A stretch of 64,000 nt of DNA from Methylobacter sp. (GTDB lineage: Bacteria > Pseudomonadota > Gammaproteobacteria > Methylococcales > Methylomonadaceae): assembly GCF_030680395.1 (NCBI RefSeq), contig NZ_JAUXVR010000007.1, forward strand, positions 388,781 through 452,780, given 5' to 3'. Shown here piece by piece: positions 18,791-27,815 of the stretch. Positions within the stretch are counted from its first letter, which is position 1. Each line of letters starts with the position of its first letter. The position numbers and the translations under genes are program-made. The notes beneath the pieces were generated by a model. The model saw only the letters and a list, made by a program, of their open reading frames with translations. It was not told the DNA's origin and did not search any database.

Positions 18791-18805
18791 CCACTGCTTC
18801 AGTGG
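18791..18805. promoter_or_regulatory. Small palindrome upstream of the peroxiredoxin gene
   Basis: CCACTG-CTT-CAGTGG, a perfect six-base inverted repeat, lies about 55 bp before the peroxiredoxin start, within the likely promoter or leader. It does not match an OxyR site as I know it; it may be an operator or a leader hairpin. Confidence 0.3.
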
Positions 18806-18860
18806 CTAACACTAAAGTTAACAGTCTTTTGTTTTTTTACTATTTATTTGGAGATAATCA

Positions 18861-19463
18861 ATGAGCGTATTAGTCGGTAAACAAGCACCTGATTTTACAG
18901 TTCCTGCCGTTCTTGGCGATGGTCAAATAGTTGATTCATTTAGTTTTTCTGAGGCCGCTGGCGGAAAATATGCAGTAGTATTTTTCTACCCGTTAGATTT
19001 CACATTTGTTTGTCCAAGTGAGTTGATCGCTTTAGATCACCGTATGGATGAATTCAAAAGCCGTAATGTTGAAGTGATTGCTGTGTCTATCGACTCGCAT
19101 TTCACTCATAACGCATGGCGTAATACACCTGTTAATAAAGGCGGTATCGGTCCTGTTCGTTACACAATGGCTGCAGATATATCGCACTCTATTTGTAAAG
19201 ATTATGATGTTGAAGCGAGTGCTGGCGTGGCTTACCGCGGTACTTTCCTGATTGACCGCGACGGCAAGGTTCGTCATCAGGTTGTTAACGATCTGCCTTT
19301 AGGTCGCGACATGGATGAATTGTTGCGCATGATTGATGCCTTACAATTCCACGAAGAGCATGGCGAAGTATGCCCAGCAGGCTGGCATAAAGGCGATTCA
19401 GGCATGAACGCAAATCCTGCCGGTGTTGCAGAATATCTGGATAAAAATGCCGACAAGCTGTAA
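18861..19463 (+). CDS. Typical 2-Cys peroxiredoxin (AhpC/Prx1 family)
   Basis: A 200-residue thiol peroxidase that reduces H2O2 and alkyl hydroperoxides. The peroxidatic cysteine C51 lies in FYPLDFTFVCPSEL; the resolving cysteine C171 lies in HGEVCPAGW. The long C-terminal arm after C171 and the DGKVRHQVVNDLPLGR block place it in the Prx1/AhpC group. A GGAG ribosome site precedes the ATG and a strong terminator follows. No ahpF lies beside it, so it likely takes electrons from thioredoxin. Confidence 0.95.
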   Translation: MSVLVGKQAPDFTVPAVLGDGQIVDSFSFSEAAGGKYAVVFFYPLDFTFVCPSELIALDHRMDEFKSRNVEVIAVSIDSHFTHNAWRNTPVNKGGIGPVRYTMAADISHSICKDYDVEASAGVAYRGTFLIDRDGKVRHQVVNDLPLGRDMDELLRMIDALQFHEEHGEVCPAGWHKGDSGMNANPAGVAEYLDKNADKL

Positions 19464-19511
19464 GTAACAGCCGGTTATTGGGCCGGTCCAACAGGCCGAC
19501 CCAATATAAAA

Positions 19512-19550
19512 TAAAAAAGGCTTAGACAATCAATGTCTAAGCCTTTTTTA
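19512..19550 (+). terminator. Rho-independent terminator after the peroxiredoxin gene
   Basis: A perfect 17-bp inverted repeat built on AAGGCTTAGACA with a 5-base loop (ATCAA), ending in TTTTTT. It begins 48 bp past the stop codon. The A-run before the stem makes it able to terminate from both sides, which suits the convergent lipoprotein gene. Confidence 0.9.
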
Positions 19551-19644
19551 TTGCGGCCGGAGAGGATAAGCAGGCGGATTAATTCTCGGTCAAAGCGATG
19601 TTGATATTCCTTGGCAGCATGAGGAGAGGGGTTAGGCTTGCTCG

Positions 19645-20430
19645 CTATTCCGGTTTGTTTTGTGCGACAGCCGGCGCTTCATCGAGAAATTTTCGATAAT
19701 TAATTGAAACCTTAAGCCCTGCAAAGCGCCCAGCCATTCTAACCAACTCCTGGGTCCTTTTATCAAAGCTGATTTTAACCTCGTTTAAAGCGCGATCCTC
19801 ATAACCTTCTTCTATATGATGAGTTTCCAGCAGAAAACGGTAAATATAGACTTCCTGTTCTCCTTCATCCTTGATTTCAAAAGGTTCTCCCAGTTGTGCC
19901 AGAACGGCCGGTTTTTTGGGCAAATCATCGGAAATTTTTTCCAGCAATGCCGAGTTGGCTTTGAGCTGTTGTTTTTCTTTGTCGATTTCGGCTCCGCCTA
20001 TAGAGCGTAAAGAAACTTCTAAAAACTTGGGCGGGGCAATCGCCAAAAAAAGTGAAGAAAACGACCAGGCAATCAAACGGTTTTCTTTATTAAAATTTAA
20101 ATCCGAATAAAATTTTACTTCCGGCTTGATCAGGTTATTGTTACCGTCAACCTTGCGAAACCAGTATCGCCAGCGTCTGCCTTCCGGTGTTGGATCATCC
20201 TGGCTGGCATAAAGCTTGGATAAAGAAACAAAATCCTTGCTGTAAAGAATGGGGTCCTTGAAGCGCAGGGTAAATTCATCATTGGCGACGACGGAAAAGT
20301 GGCTGTCGAACTCATCCATCTGCAGGTAGACTTGATAAGCCCTAACCCAGTACATGCAACCGGATAATGACGCTGTCAGTGCCAGTAAAAAAATAATGCG
20401 AAGACTTCGTTTGATTATTCCGGTTTTCAT
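19645..20430 (-). CDS. Lipoprotein of unknown function
   Basis: A 261-residue protein with a clear lipobox: basic start, hydrophobic stretch IIFLLALTASLSGC. The mature part is soluble and mixed alpha/beta, with VANDEFTLRFKDPILYSKDF near residue 50 and a later EPFEIKDEGEQEVYIYRF block. The ending is rich in charged residues. I do not recognise a named family. It lies 11 bp after hslO on the same strand, so the two are probably co-transcribed, which hints at an envelope or redox-stress link but does not prove one. Confidence 0.75.
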   Translation of the reverse strand: MKTGIIKRSLRIIFLLALTASLSGCMYWVRAYQVYLQMDEFDSHFSVVANDEFTLRFKDPILYSKDFVSLSKLYASQDDPTPEGRRWRYWFRKVDGNNNLIKPEVKFYSDLNFNKENRLIAWSFSSLFLAIAPPKFLEVSLRSIGGAEIDKEKQQLKANSALLEKISDDLPKKPAVLAQLGEPFEIKDEGEQEVYIYRFLLETHHIEEGYEDRALNEVKISFDKRTQELVRMAGRFAGLKVSINYRKFLDEAPAVAQNKPE

Positions 20431-20441
20431 GGGATTGGTGA

Positions 20442-21311
20442 TTAATGTCGTGTTTCGGAATTCGGAACGGTACTTTTCTGAGACAGGATATTCTCCACGT
20501 CAACTTTATCAAAGCGGTAGTGTTCGCTACAGAATTCACAGTTTACTTCAATAATATCGCGCTCTTTTAGAATATCTTCCAGTTCGGTTCGGCCCATAGC
20601 GAATAATGTTTTTTCGATGTTTGACCGTGAACAGGCGCAGCTGAATTCAACCGGTTCTGCGTCAAACAGTCTGACTTTTTCCTGATTGAACAATCGATAT
20701 AACAGTTGTTCACAATCCAGCTCGAATAATTCCTGCTCGGTTACGGTGTTTGCCAGTATTTCGATATGCTCCCAATCAACCTCGTAATTATCCTGCGCAG
20801 GTAGCTCCTGTAATAATAATCCTACAGCATGAGTGGCATTGGCAAACAGCCACAAGCGGGTCTTAAGTTGTTCGGATTGCTGGAAATAAGTTTGCAGTAC
20901 ATCGGCCAAGTTACTGCCCTGGAGCGGAACAATACCCTGATAAGGCGCGCCGTTTTCCGTTTCGATGGTTAACACCAGTCGCCCTTGGCCGAACATGCCT
21001 TCCAATGAAGCGGCGGCTACATTTTCCTTGCCCCTTACCAAGCCTCGTATTTTTCGCTGATCCGTTGCCTGAGCAACCAGTGTTTTAATGTCGCCATCGC
21101 CTTGGGCTTGAAGAATCATGGAGCCTTTAAACTTGACGGTAGCCGACAACATGACTACGGCCGCCAGTGCTTGTCCCAACTGCTGTTGCACGCTTTCAGA
21201 GCCGCGCTGATGAAGTTTTGCCGCTTGCCAGCTGTTGGTTAATTTGACCCATTCTCCACGGACGCCCAGCTCTTCAAATAAAAAACGGCGTAATAAATCT
21301 TGCTCTATCAT
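20442..21311 (-). CDS. hslO: Redox-regulated chaperone Hsp33
   Basis: A 289-residue chaperone activated by oxidation. The C-terminal zinc motif is complete: FSCACSR (CxC) and CEFC (CxxC), the four cysteines that release zinc and form disulfides under oxidative stress. The N-terminal domain opens with EQDLLRRFLFEELGVRGEWV, typical of the family. The start at 21311 is set by TGGAG five bases upstream; an in-frame start 45 bases earlier lacks such a site. It sits between a lipoprotein gene and divergent msrA, grouping two oxidative-damage repair functions. Confidence 0.95.
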   Translation of the reverse strand: MIEQDLLRRFLFEELGVRGEWVKLTNSWQAAKLHQRGSESVQQQLGQALAAVVMLSATVKFKGSMILQAQGDGDIKTLVAQATDQRKIRGLVRGKENVAAASLEGMFGQGRLVLTIETENGAPYQGIVPLQGSNLADVLQTYFQQSEQLKTRLWLFANATHAVGLLLQELPAQDNYEVDWEHIEILANTVTEQELFELDCEQLLYRLFNQEKVRLFDAEPVEFSCACSRSNIEKTLFAMGRTELEDILKERDIIEVNCEFCSEHYRFDKVDVENILSQKSTVPNSETRH

Positions 21312-21398
21312 GTTTCTCCAGTTAAAAAATCGTGCATTTTTTGACATCAGGATCATAATAATCTTTGACCTAACAGCTTTATAAAAATACCACAGGCT

Positions 21399-22031
21399 AT
21401 GATTTTTTCATCAAAAAAACTTACCCTACCTGATCCTAAGGACGCTTTACCTGGCCGAAACACGCCAATGTCTGTTACAAACCGGCATTTTGTAACAGGT
21501 AATCCGATAGTTCCGCCGTTTCCCGAAACCATGGAACAAGCTCTGTTCGGAATGGGCTGCTTCTGGGGGGCTGAACGAAAATTCTGGCAATGTCCGGGCG
21601 TGTTTAGTACGGCAGTGGGTTATACCGGCGGCTACACACCTAATCCGACTTATGAAGAGCTATGCACAGGTTTAACAGGGCATACTGAGGCTGTTAAAGT
21701 TATTTATGATCCGGCTGTCGTTTCATACCGTGAGTTACTTCAGATTTTTTGGGAATCCCATAATTCCACGCAAGGTATGAGGCAAGGCAATGACATCGGT
21801 ACGCAATACAGATCCGGAATTTATACTTATACCCAACAACAGTTGGATGAAGCGCTTAAATCAAAACAACACTACCAGCATCAGCTCACTCAGGCAGGTT
21901 TTAAACAAATAACTACCGAGATTATGCCGGCAAACGAATTTTATTATGCCGAGGATATTCATCAGCAATATCTGGCCAAGAATCCTATGGGTTACTGCGG
22001 CTTAGGGGGTGTCGGCGTGGTTTTTGATTAG
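21399..22031 (+). CDS. msrA: Peptide methionine sulfoxide reductase MsrA
   Basis: A 210-residue enzyme that reduces methionine-S-sulfoxide in proteins. The catalytic cysteine C54 lies in [13 protein letters not shown], and a C-terminal cysteine C200 (GYCGLGG) can resolve it. The N-terminal [10 protein letters not shown] stretch matches the longer E. coli-type MsrA, supporting the start used. Divergent from hslO with an 87-bp shared promoter region. Confidence 0.95.
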   Translation: MIFSSKKLTLPDPKDALPGRNTPMSVTNRHFVTGNPIVPPFPETMEQALFGMGCFWGAERKFWQCPGVFSTAVGYTGGYTPNPTYEELCTGLTGHTEAVKVIYDPAVVSYRELLQIFWESHNSTQGMRQGNDIGTQYRSGIYTYTQQQLDEALKSKQHYQHQLTQAGFKQITTEIMPANEFYYAEDIHQQYLAKNPMGYCGLGGVGVVFD

Positions 22032-22055
22032 TCTCTGATTATAAAAGACAAAAAA

Positions 22056-22079
22056 AAGGCGGTTTAAAAAAACCGCCTT
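22056..22079. terminator. Hairpin after msrA
   Basis: AAGGCGGTT and AACCGCCTT form a 9-bp stem 24 bp past the msrA stop. The T-run is on the minus-strand side (A-run before the stem on the plus strand), so on the plus strand it is a stem without a clean tail. It likely still ends msrA transcripts. Confidence 0.55.
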
Positions 22080-22285
22080 GGAATATTTAGGAAGAATATG
22101 ACGCAACTTTTCAGCTATGGTGCTCTACAAGAGCCTTAAAAGTTAGATTAATAATATCAATAAATAATGCAACATAAAATGTGACATATTGTCGCAGTTT
22201 AATTTTTAATTTAAATCCCGATAATATACTTAAATAATCCTAATCTTTTATTTAGGTTATATCTAACAACACACTGTTTTATAAA

Positions 22286-23668
22286 ATGCTTTCATACGCT
22301 GCACCTAAGTCAGAATTTTCTGCTCGACAAAACCTGAGGTGGTTGTTTATCCTCAGAAACTTGATGATGCTCAGCGAGGTTATACTCGTTGTTTTATCCA
22401 TATACGGTCTTAATATCCGTTTGCCGGAGCAGCAGCTCTGGCTGGTGATAATGTCTATAGGCGTCGTTAATGTCTATACCTCAATGCGTCTAGAGACAGA
22501 CGACCCCGTTACGGAATTGGAGATTTTTTCTCAGCTAGTCATTGATGTTTTTAGTATTACAGCACTGCTGTACTTAACTGGAGGCGCATCAAACCCTATT
22601 ACTTGGGTATTCCTGTTGCCTCTTATTATTACAGCCATCATGCTTCACCAATCCTATGCTTGGTATATGGTGATTTTAACTACGTCTATGTATACGGCAT
22701 TAATGGCTTACAATATTCCTTTGCCGTCGATAGAGCCGCATATGCCTAGCTCGGAAATGCTGTATTCCGATGTAAAAAATTATGAGCTGTTACAGCAGGT
22801 TCACGCCATGAGTGACAGTCATTATTTTAATCTGCATATTTTTGGCATGTGGTTCGGTTTTGTATTCAGCGCCGGCTTAGTCGCATTCTTTGTGGTTGAA
22901 CTGGCTAAAACACTCAAGGCACAGGAGCGAAATCTGGCTGAAGCACGGGAAAATGCGTTAAGGGATGAACGTGTTGTCGCATTGGGTACTTTGGCGGCCA
23001 GTGCCGCTCACGATATGGGAACACCATTAGGTACCATTGCTATTGTGGCTCATGAGCTTGAACAAGAGTATCCGATTCATCGTTTTCCTGATTTACATGA
23101 GAAATTACTGATTATGCAGCAACAGATTGACCGGTGCAAAATAGCGCTATCGGTAATGTCGGCCTCTGCGGGTGAAATGCGTGCCGAATCCGGTAGTGCC
23201 ATGCTGCTGACTGATTATATTGATGAAGTAATCAATCAATGGCGCACTCACAAACCATCGGCAAAGTTATGCTTCTTTATCAATCCTGAAGTCGCAATAC
23301 AGGCAAAAATCATTGCCGAACTCACGCTGACCCACTCGATTATTAATATTTTAAATAATGCCGCTGAAGCGTCTCCGCCGGAAAAAGGTATCGAGTTTCA
23401 CGCATCATGGGATTTAGACTACGCCGTTATTAAAATTAGGGATTTCGGCCCCGGCCTGCCGCCGGAATTAATCGATTTTGCCGGTAAGCAACCTGTTATC
23501 AGCAAAAAACGCGGCTTAGGCGTGGGGTTATTCTTAGCTTATTCCACTATTAGTCGTCTGGGCGGTAAAATTAATCTTTACAACAGCGAATCGGGCGGAG
23601 CCTGTGTGGAAATTACCCTTCCTCTTTTAAATATAGAGAATAATCATGACAACCCAGGAAATGGATAA
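22286..23668 (+). CDS. regB: Redox-sensing histidine kinase, RegB/PrrB type
   Basis: A 460-residue membrane kinase. Six hydrophobic segments fill residues 20-215, with GGASNPITW in the loop where RegB binds quinone. The H-box AASAAHDMGTPLGTI puts the phosphorylated histidine at H242. A cysteine at C284 (DRCKIA) matches the position of the redox-active cysteine of RegB. The ATPase core has an N-box (INILNNAAEA), DFGPGLP and GLGVGLFLA. RegB senses the redox state of the respiratory chain and controls respiration, carbon fixation and related genes. It overlaps regA by 23 bases. Confidence 0.92.
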   Translation: MLSYAAPKSEFSARQNLRWLFILRNLMMLSEVILVVLSIYGLNIRLPEQQLWLVIMSIGVVNVYTSMRLETDDPVTELEIFSQLVIDVFSITALLYLTGGASNPITWVFLLPLIITAIMLHQSYAWYMVILTTSMYTALMAYNIPLPSIEPHMPSSEMLYSDVKNYELLQQVHAMSDSHYFNLHIFGMWFGFVFSAGLVAFFVVELAKTLKAQERNLAEARENALRDERVVALGTLAASAAHDMGTPLGTIAIVAHELEQEYPIHRFPDLHEKLLIMQQQIDRCKIALSVMSASAGEMRAESGSAMLLTDYIDEVINQWRTHKPSAKLCFFINPEVAIQAKIIAELTLTHSIINILNNAAEASPPEKGIEFHASWDLDYAVIKIRDFGPGLPPELIDFAGKQPVISKKRGLGVGLFLAYSTISRLGGKINLYNSESGGACVEITLPLLNIENNHDNPGNG

Positions 23669-24194
23669 ACCACGGCTGTTGCTGGTGGATGATGACGAGA
23701 CTTTTTGCAAGGTGCTAAAGAGTGCGTTAGAAAAAAGAAATTATGAGGTATTGGTCGCTAACGATGTCAAAACCGGAATAGCATTTGCCGAACGCTATTT
23801 ACCCGAATATGCGGTGATTGATTTGCGTATCGGGCATGAATCAGGGCTGGAGCTGGTGAAAAAGCTGATCTCTTTGGATGATAATACTACCTGCGTCATG
23901 TTAACCGGCTTTGCTAGTATCGCTACAGCGGTCGAAGCAATAAAATTGGGCGCCACGCATTATTTAACCAAGCCGGCCAATGCCGATGAAATTGTCAATG
24001 CCCTGCATAAAAATGAAGGCGACTCGTCGGTTTTGATTAGTGAGAATCCCTTATCCGTAAAACGCCTGGAGTGGGAGCATCTGCAAAAAGTTCTGATGCA
24101 GCACGACGGCAATATTTCGGCTGCCGCCAGGGCGCTAAATATGCACAGACGCACATTGCAAAGGAAGCTGGATAAAAAACCGGTGAGGGAGTAG
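23646..24194 (+). CDS. regA: Response regulator, RegA/PrrA/ActR type
   Basis: A 182-residue regulator. The receiver domain has the acidic pocket VDDDE, the phospho-acceptor D59 (AVIDLRIG), MLTGF and the TKP lysine. A short linker leads to a Fis-type helix-turn-helix (GNISAAARALNMHRRTLQRKL), which is nearly invariant in RegA-family proteins. It overlaps the kinase gene, so the pair is coupled. In a methanotroph a plausible target set is respiratory and methane-oxidation genes; that is inference. Confidence 0.93.
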   Translation: MTTQEMDKPRLLLVDDDETFCKVLKSALEKRNYEVLVANDVKTGIAFAERYLPEYAVIDLRIGHESGLELVKKLISLDDNTTCVMLTGFASIATAVEAIKLGATHYLTKPANADEIVNALHKNEGDSSVLISENPLSVKRLEWEHLQKVLMQHDGNISAAARALNMHRRTLQRKLDKKPVRE

Positions 24195-24840
24195 TAGGTC
24201 TAAAGAAAGTTTTTACTCTCATTAATGAAAGAGAAAGTGGAGCTGTCAGGTGAAATGAGGCTAAAAAGCATGCCTGTTGATGTTTTAGTTAAACCTGACT
24301 CCAAAACACTACGCTTACAGCTATTGGTAGGTTGGTAGTACTATCTTACTGCATCCAGAGACCACGCCGGCTATAAGAAGAATACCGCTCTAAGCAGTAA
24401 TTTTGTATTATCAATTCAGGCTTCGCTTAGCGTATTCAGCTATATTTCGACTCGGAAATTTTAATCGAAATGCTCTCTAATTGCGGCAACTTGATTTCAA
24501 TTTACTATGCCATAATCAGCAACATTTATTGTCAAGAATATCTTTTTATCGGCCTGTGCCTCATGGTGCTTATAAAAATATTTACATTAACTTTCACTTG
24601 GTTACTGCATGGGGCCCCTTGCTGTTTTACGATTGCCGGCAATTTTTGTTGTCCCATTAATCGTAACGCGATTGGTATTTTTTATTTATAGTTTTGACAC
24701 GACGCCGTATCTCATGATAAAAAGTACCCTGTCGTTTATTACTTAATTCGACAAGCAGCTCAATAGAACAATTTGTTGAGCGGCTCCCTTTGAGGAAAGG
24801 GAATAAAATAAAATAATATAAACTATTCGAGGATTTTAAA
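24195..24840. other. Intergenic region between regA and the small membrane protein gene
   Basis: About 645 bases. A 73-codon open frame inside it has no ribosome site, no recognisable motif and atypical composition, so I do not call it a gene. I see no strong hairpin. The right end carries a GAGG ribosome site just before the small gene at 24841. Confidence 0.5.
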
Positions 24841-25041
24841 ATGGCTGAAGAACAAGAAAAAGATAACACATGGTTGATCGCTGGTGTTGCTATTGCTGCT
24901 GTTATTGTTTTAGTTGTGATGTTGAAACAGGACGAAACCAAGCATTTACAAAGTGGTGCTGTTGCAGCGAGTAATGCTGAAGTGTTCTCGAAAATTGATG
25001 CGAAAAAAACCAGCAACAACACTGGTAACGTAGGTAATTAA
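24841..25041 (+). CDS. Small single-pass membrane protein of unknown function
   Basis: A 66-residue protein: an acidic/polar start (MAEEQEKDN), one hydrophobic helix (TWLIAGVAIAAVIVLVVML), then a polar tail rich in Ala, Ser, Asn and Lys. GAGG lies seven bases upstream and a strong GAAA-loop hairpin begins eight bases after the stop, so it looks like a real monocistronic gene. I do not recognise the family. Confidence 0.65.
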   Translation: MAEEQEKDNTWLIAGVAIAAVIVLVVMLKQDETKHLQSGAVAASNAEVFSKIDAKKTSNNTGNVGN

Positions 25042-25048
25042 AATAATT

Positions 25049-25074
25049 CCCCCCGCTATGAAAATAGCGGGGGG
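25049..25074 (+). terminator. Hairpin terminator after the small membrane protein gene
   Basis: An 11-bp GC-rich stem CCCCCCGCTAT/ATAGCGGGGGG closed by a GAAA tetraloop, which is exceptionally stable. The following TGTTGTTA is only a weak T-tract. Its place eight bases after the stop supports a terminator or mRNA-stabilising role. Confidence 0.75.
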
Positions 25075-25252
25075 TGTTGTTACTGCTTGGTATCTTTGTA
25101 TCCTGAATCTGCAACGCCCTCTTACACCAGCAACATAAAGTCTCGAACCTAATCGACACGCCCCTCCCAAGAAAGCCCTAACATTTCAATGCATGAATTG
25201 AAATTTATAATGTTCTGTTGCCGTAAAATCTACGGAATTTTTGAAGTATTGG

Positions 25253-26293
25253 CTATATATCCTTTTCCAACAGCAGGATTTTTTCTTCCAACATTTTTAC
25301 TCTTTTCAATAGCTCAGGCAGTTTGCTGATGGCGATTTGCTCTTTATAAGCCGTCTTTTTATCTTTTGCCGGACTGCCGAAAACCTGTGTGCCCGCCTTG
25401 ACATCACCGGCTACGCCGGAGCGCGCCATGACTACAGCGCCTTGGCCAATCGTAACATGATCGGCAATACCCGAGCTTCCCGCCAGAATCGCATAATCTT
25501 CAATATTGCAGGAACCGGACACTCCCGTTAAGCCGCACATGATTACGTTTTTGCCGACCTTATTATTGTGTCCAATCTGCACCAGATTATCGATTTTACT
25601 GCCTGCTCCTATTGAGGTGCTTCCCAATGCGCCCCTGTCTATGCAGGTATTGGCGCCAATCTCGACATTGTCCTCAATAACCACATTGCCGACCTGAGGA
25701 ACTTTTACATGTTCGTTATTTCTGAACTTATAGCCAAAGCCATCGGCGCCAATGATGGCCCCTGAATGAATAATGACATTATTCCCTATGACGACATCAT
25801 CATAAATAACAGCATAAGGATAAATGCGACAGTTTTTGCCTACTTTGACATTTTTACCAAGATAAACGCCTGCATGTATTTGGCTGCCATCGCCTATGCT
25901 TGAGTTTTCGCCAATGACGGCATATGGTCCGATATACAGTTCAGTGCCTAACGCCACATTGGCTTCAAGCACTGCCTGCGGCGCAATTTGTTGCGTATAA
26001 GTCCTGGCAGGATGCAGTAATTCGACTGCTTTAATAAAACTGAGCTCAGGATCGGCACAGATCAGCAGCGCCATGTTTTCAGGTGCATCCTCAACACCGA
26101 AACCTTCCGCAATAAAGCAGGCCGAAGCCGTTGAATCCTTAATGTACCGAGTATAGCGACTGTTAGTTAACTGCGTGACTTGGCCCTGGTGTGCAGACGT
26201 AATCTCTGCCGCAGAATGGATGGTTGCTGAGAGATCGCCACCTTCAATCCGCGCACCGCAAAAATCGGCAAGTTCTTTTAATATAATCGGCAT
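25253..26293 (-). CDS. lpxD: UDP-3-O-acylglucosamine N-acyltransferase LpxD
   Basis: A 346-residue acyltransferase that adds the second hydroxyacyl chain in lipid A synthesis. The N-terminal uridine-binding domain ([12 protein letters not shown]) is followed by the left-handed beta-helix of hexapeptide repeats, the catalytic histidine in [10 protein letters not shown], and a C-terminal helix ([17 protein letters not shown]). I start at 26293, where [11 protein letters not shown] fits the family. In many genomes lpxD sits in the bamA-lpxA cluster; here it stands alone, so this may be a second copy or a relocated one. Confidence 0.93.
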   Translation of the reverse strand: MPIILKELADFCGARIEGGDLSATIHSAAEITSAHQGQVTQLTNSRYTRYIKDSTASACFIAEGFGVEDAPENMALLICADPELSFIKAVELLHPARTYTQQIAPQAVLEANVALGTELYIGPYAVIGENSSIGDGSQIHAGVYLGKNVKVGKNCRIYPYAVIYDDVVIGNNVIIHSGAIIGADGFGYKFRNNEHVKVPQVGNVVIEDNVEIGANTCIDRGALGSTSIGAGSKIDNLVQIGHNNKVGKNVIMCGLTGVSGSCNIEDYAILAGSSGIADHVTIGQGAVVMARSGVAGDVKAGTQVFGSPAKDKKTAYKEQIAISKLPELLKRVKMLEEKILLLEKDI

Positions 26294-26468
26294 AGTTGTC
26301 TCTGCTGTTATTCTGAATAGCGCCAAAGCAGTCGGCACGTTGTTGAAAAATATAAGTCTAGTTTAATAAATCTAATAAACAACCGCATTACCCGGTTGTT
26401 CGCCAGGATAATAGGGGCAGTCGTTTGAATTTTATTTCGATTTTTAGCGCTCAAATGTCACAACTGAA

Positions 26469-26951
26469 TTATCCGGTAGCGTTCTGCCAGTGTCCTGACT
26501 TGCCGCCATCTTTCTCCAGTAATCGGACTGACTGAATAATCATTCCCCTATCTACGGCTTTGCACATATCATAAATAGTGAGTAATGTGATTTGCGTGGC
26601 ATTTAGCGCTTCCATTTCTACGCCGGTTTGTCCATTGGTTTTTACGGTGGTTTGGCAACGTATCCGGTTGCTGTCGATCTCAGCGCTCAGTTTAATTTCT
26701 ACATGAGTTAGAGGTAGCGGATGACAGAGCGGGATCAGGTCCGCAGTTTTTTTGCTGGCCATGATGCCGGCTATTCTTGCTATAGCCAGCACATCGCCTT
26801 TTTGGTGTCCGCCATCTATGATCAGCTTGAGTGTTTCCGGCTGCATTTCAATATAGCCTTCGGTGACGGCTGTACGCTGAGTGATCGCCTTGTCGCCGAC
26901 GTCAACCATGTGAGCTTCGCCGGATTGATTAAAGTGGGTTAATGCAGTCAT
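26469..26951 (-). CDS. moaC: Cyclic pyranopterin monophosphate synthase MoaC
   Basis: A 160-residue enzyme that turns the MoaA product into cyclic pyranopterin monophosphate in molybdenum cofactor synthesis. Motifs: [47 protein letters not shown] and the active-site MCKAVDRGM. It is divergent from moaD-moaE, which carry the next steps. Confidence 0.95.
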   Translation of the reverse strand: MTALTHFNQSGEAHMVDVGDKAITQRTAVTEGYIEMQPETLKLIIDGGHQKGDVLAIARIAGIMASKKTADLIPLCHPLPLTHVEIKLSAEIDSNRIRCQTTVKTNGQTGVEMEALNATQITLLTIYDMCKAVDRGMIIQSVRLLEKDGGKSGHWQNATG

Positions 26952-27093
26952 TTTTCTGTAAAATTATCAGTGAAAGGGCAGGCACGTTTTTATTATATCA
27001 ACTGCCGGTTAAGAAAACTAAAAAGGCGATCGACAGATTTCCCATACAATGCACTTCGTGCCAATTCTATTTTTTGTGACTGAGTAACTAATT

Positions 27094-27327
27094 ATGTCAA
27101 TTAAGGTTCGTTATTTTGCCAGCTTGAAAGAAAGTATCGGCCGTTCGGAAGATAATCTGGAGTTTTCAGGATTGACTACAGTCGTCGATGTATGGCGCAG
27201 CGCTAATCCGAATAAAGCCCTACCGGATAATAGTTTGGCGGCGGTGAATATGGACTATGTTGAATTAAATAGTGTTGTTAAGGACGGCGATGAGGTGGCT
27301 TTTTTTCCGCCAGTGACTGGGGGTTGA
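27094..27327 (+). CDS. moaD: Molybdopterin synthase small subunit MoaD
   Basis: A 77-residue ubiquitin-like protein ending in the required di-glycine (FFPPVTGG), whose C-terminus is thiocarboxylated to donate sulfur to precursor Z. KVRYFASLKE at the start and EVAFFPPVTGG at the end are typical. The moaE gene begins five bases after its stop. Confidence 0.95.
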   Translation: MSIKVRYFASLKESIGRSEDNLEFSGLTTVVDVWRSANPNKALPDNSLAAVNMDYVELNSVVKDGDEVAFFPPVTGG

Positions 27328-27331
27328 CGCC

Positions 27332-27778
27332 GTGGAAATAAAGATTTACGACGAGCCTTTCGATCCCTGGAAGGAAGTTCAGGGACATCAGTGTTCGGCA
27401 CAGGGCATGGCCGGAAAGTTTGGCGCAACTAATATTTTTATAGGCACAATGCGCGATTTCAATGAAGGTGAGGATATTAAGGGTATGACCCTGGAACATT
27501 ATCCCGGCATGACCGAAAAGCAGCTGGAAAGAATCGTCGCCGAAGCTGTGCGGCAATGGCCGATTATTGATGCTTTGGTAGTGCATCGGGTGGGTGATAT
27601 TTTACCTAATGATCCGATTGTGTTGGTGGCAGTGTGGACATCGCACCGTGGTGACGCTTTTGATGCAAGTCGGTTTATCATGGAAGCATTAAAGACGAGA
27701 GCACCTTTCTGGAAAAAGGAGCTGTTAAAATCCCAAGCCGAGCGTTGGCTGGTAAAAAATACTGACGGTTATATTTAA
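27332..27778 (+). CDS. moaE: Molybdopterin synthase catalytic subunit MoaE
   Basis: A 148-residue catalytic subunit that inserts two sulfurs into precursor Z with MoaD. Motifs include GATNIFIGTMRDFNEGEDIKGMTLEHYPGM and the C-terminal RAPFWKKELLKS with the active-site lysines. It starts with GTG four bases after the moaD stop. The next gene, a DUF2797 protein, follows 37 bp later and may share the transcript. Confidence 0.95.
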   Translation: MEIKIYDEPFDPWKEVQGHQCSAQGMAGKFGATNIFIGTMRDFNEGEDIKGMTLEHYPGMTEKQLERIVAEAVRQWPIIDALVVHRVGDILPNDPIVLVAVWTSHRGDAFDASRFIMEALKTRAPFWKKELLKSQAERWLVKNTDGYI

Positions 27779-27815
27779 CCGGTCCGTGGTAATTTGTTTT
27801 ATAGGAAATGCCTGA

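Noticed and set aside
24470..24691. A 73-codon open frame between regA and the small membrane protein gene
   Set aside because: No ribosome site, no recognisable motif and odd composition; likely random in AT-rich DNA.
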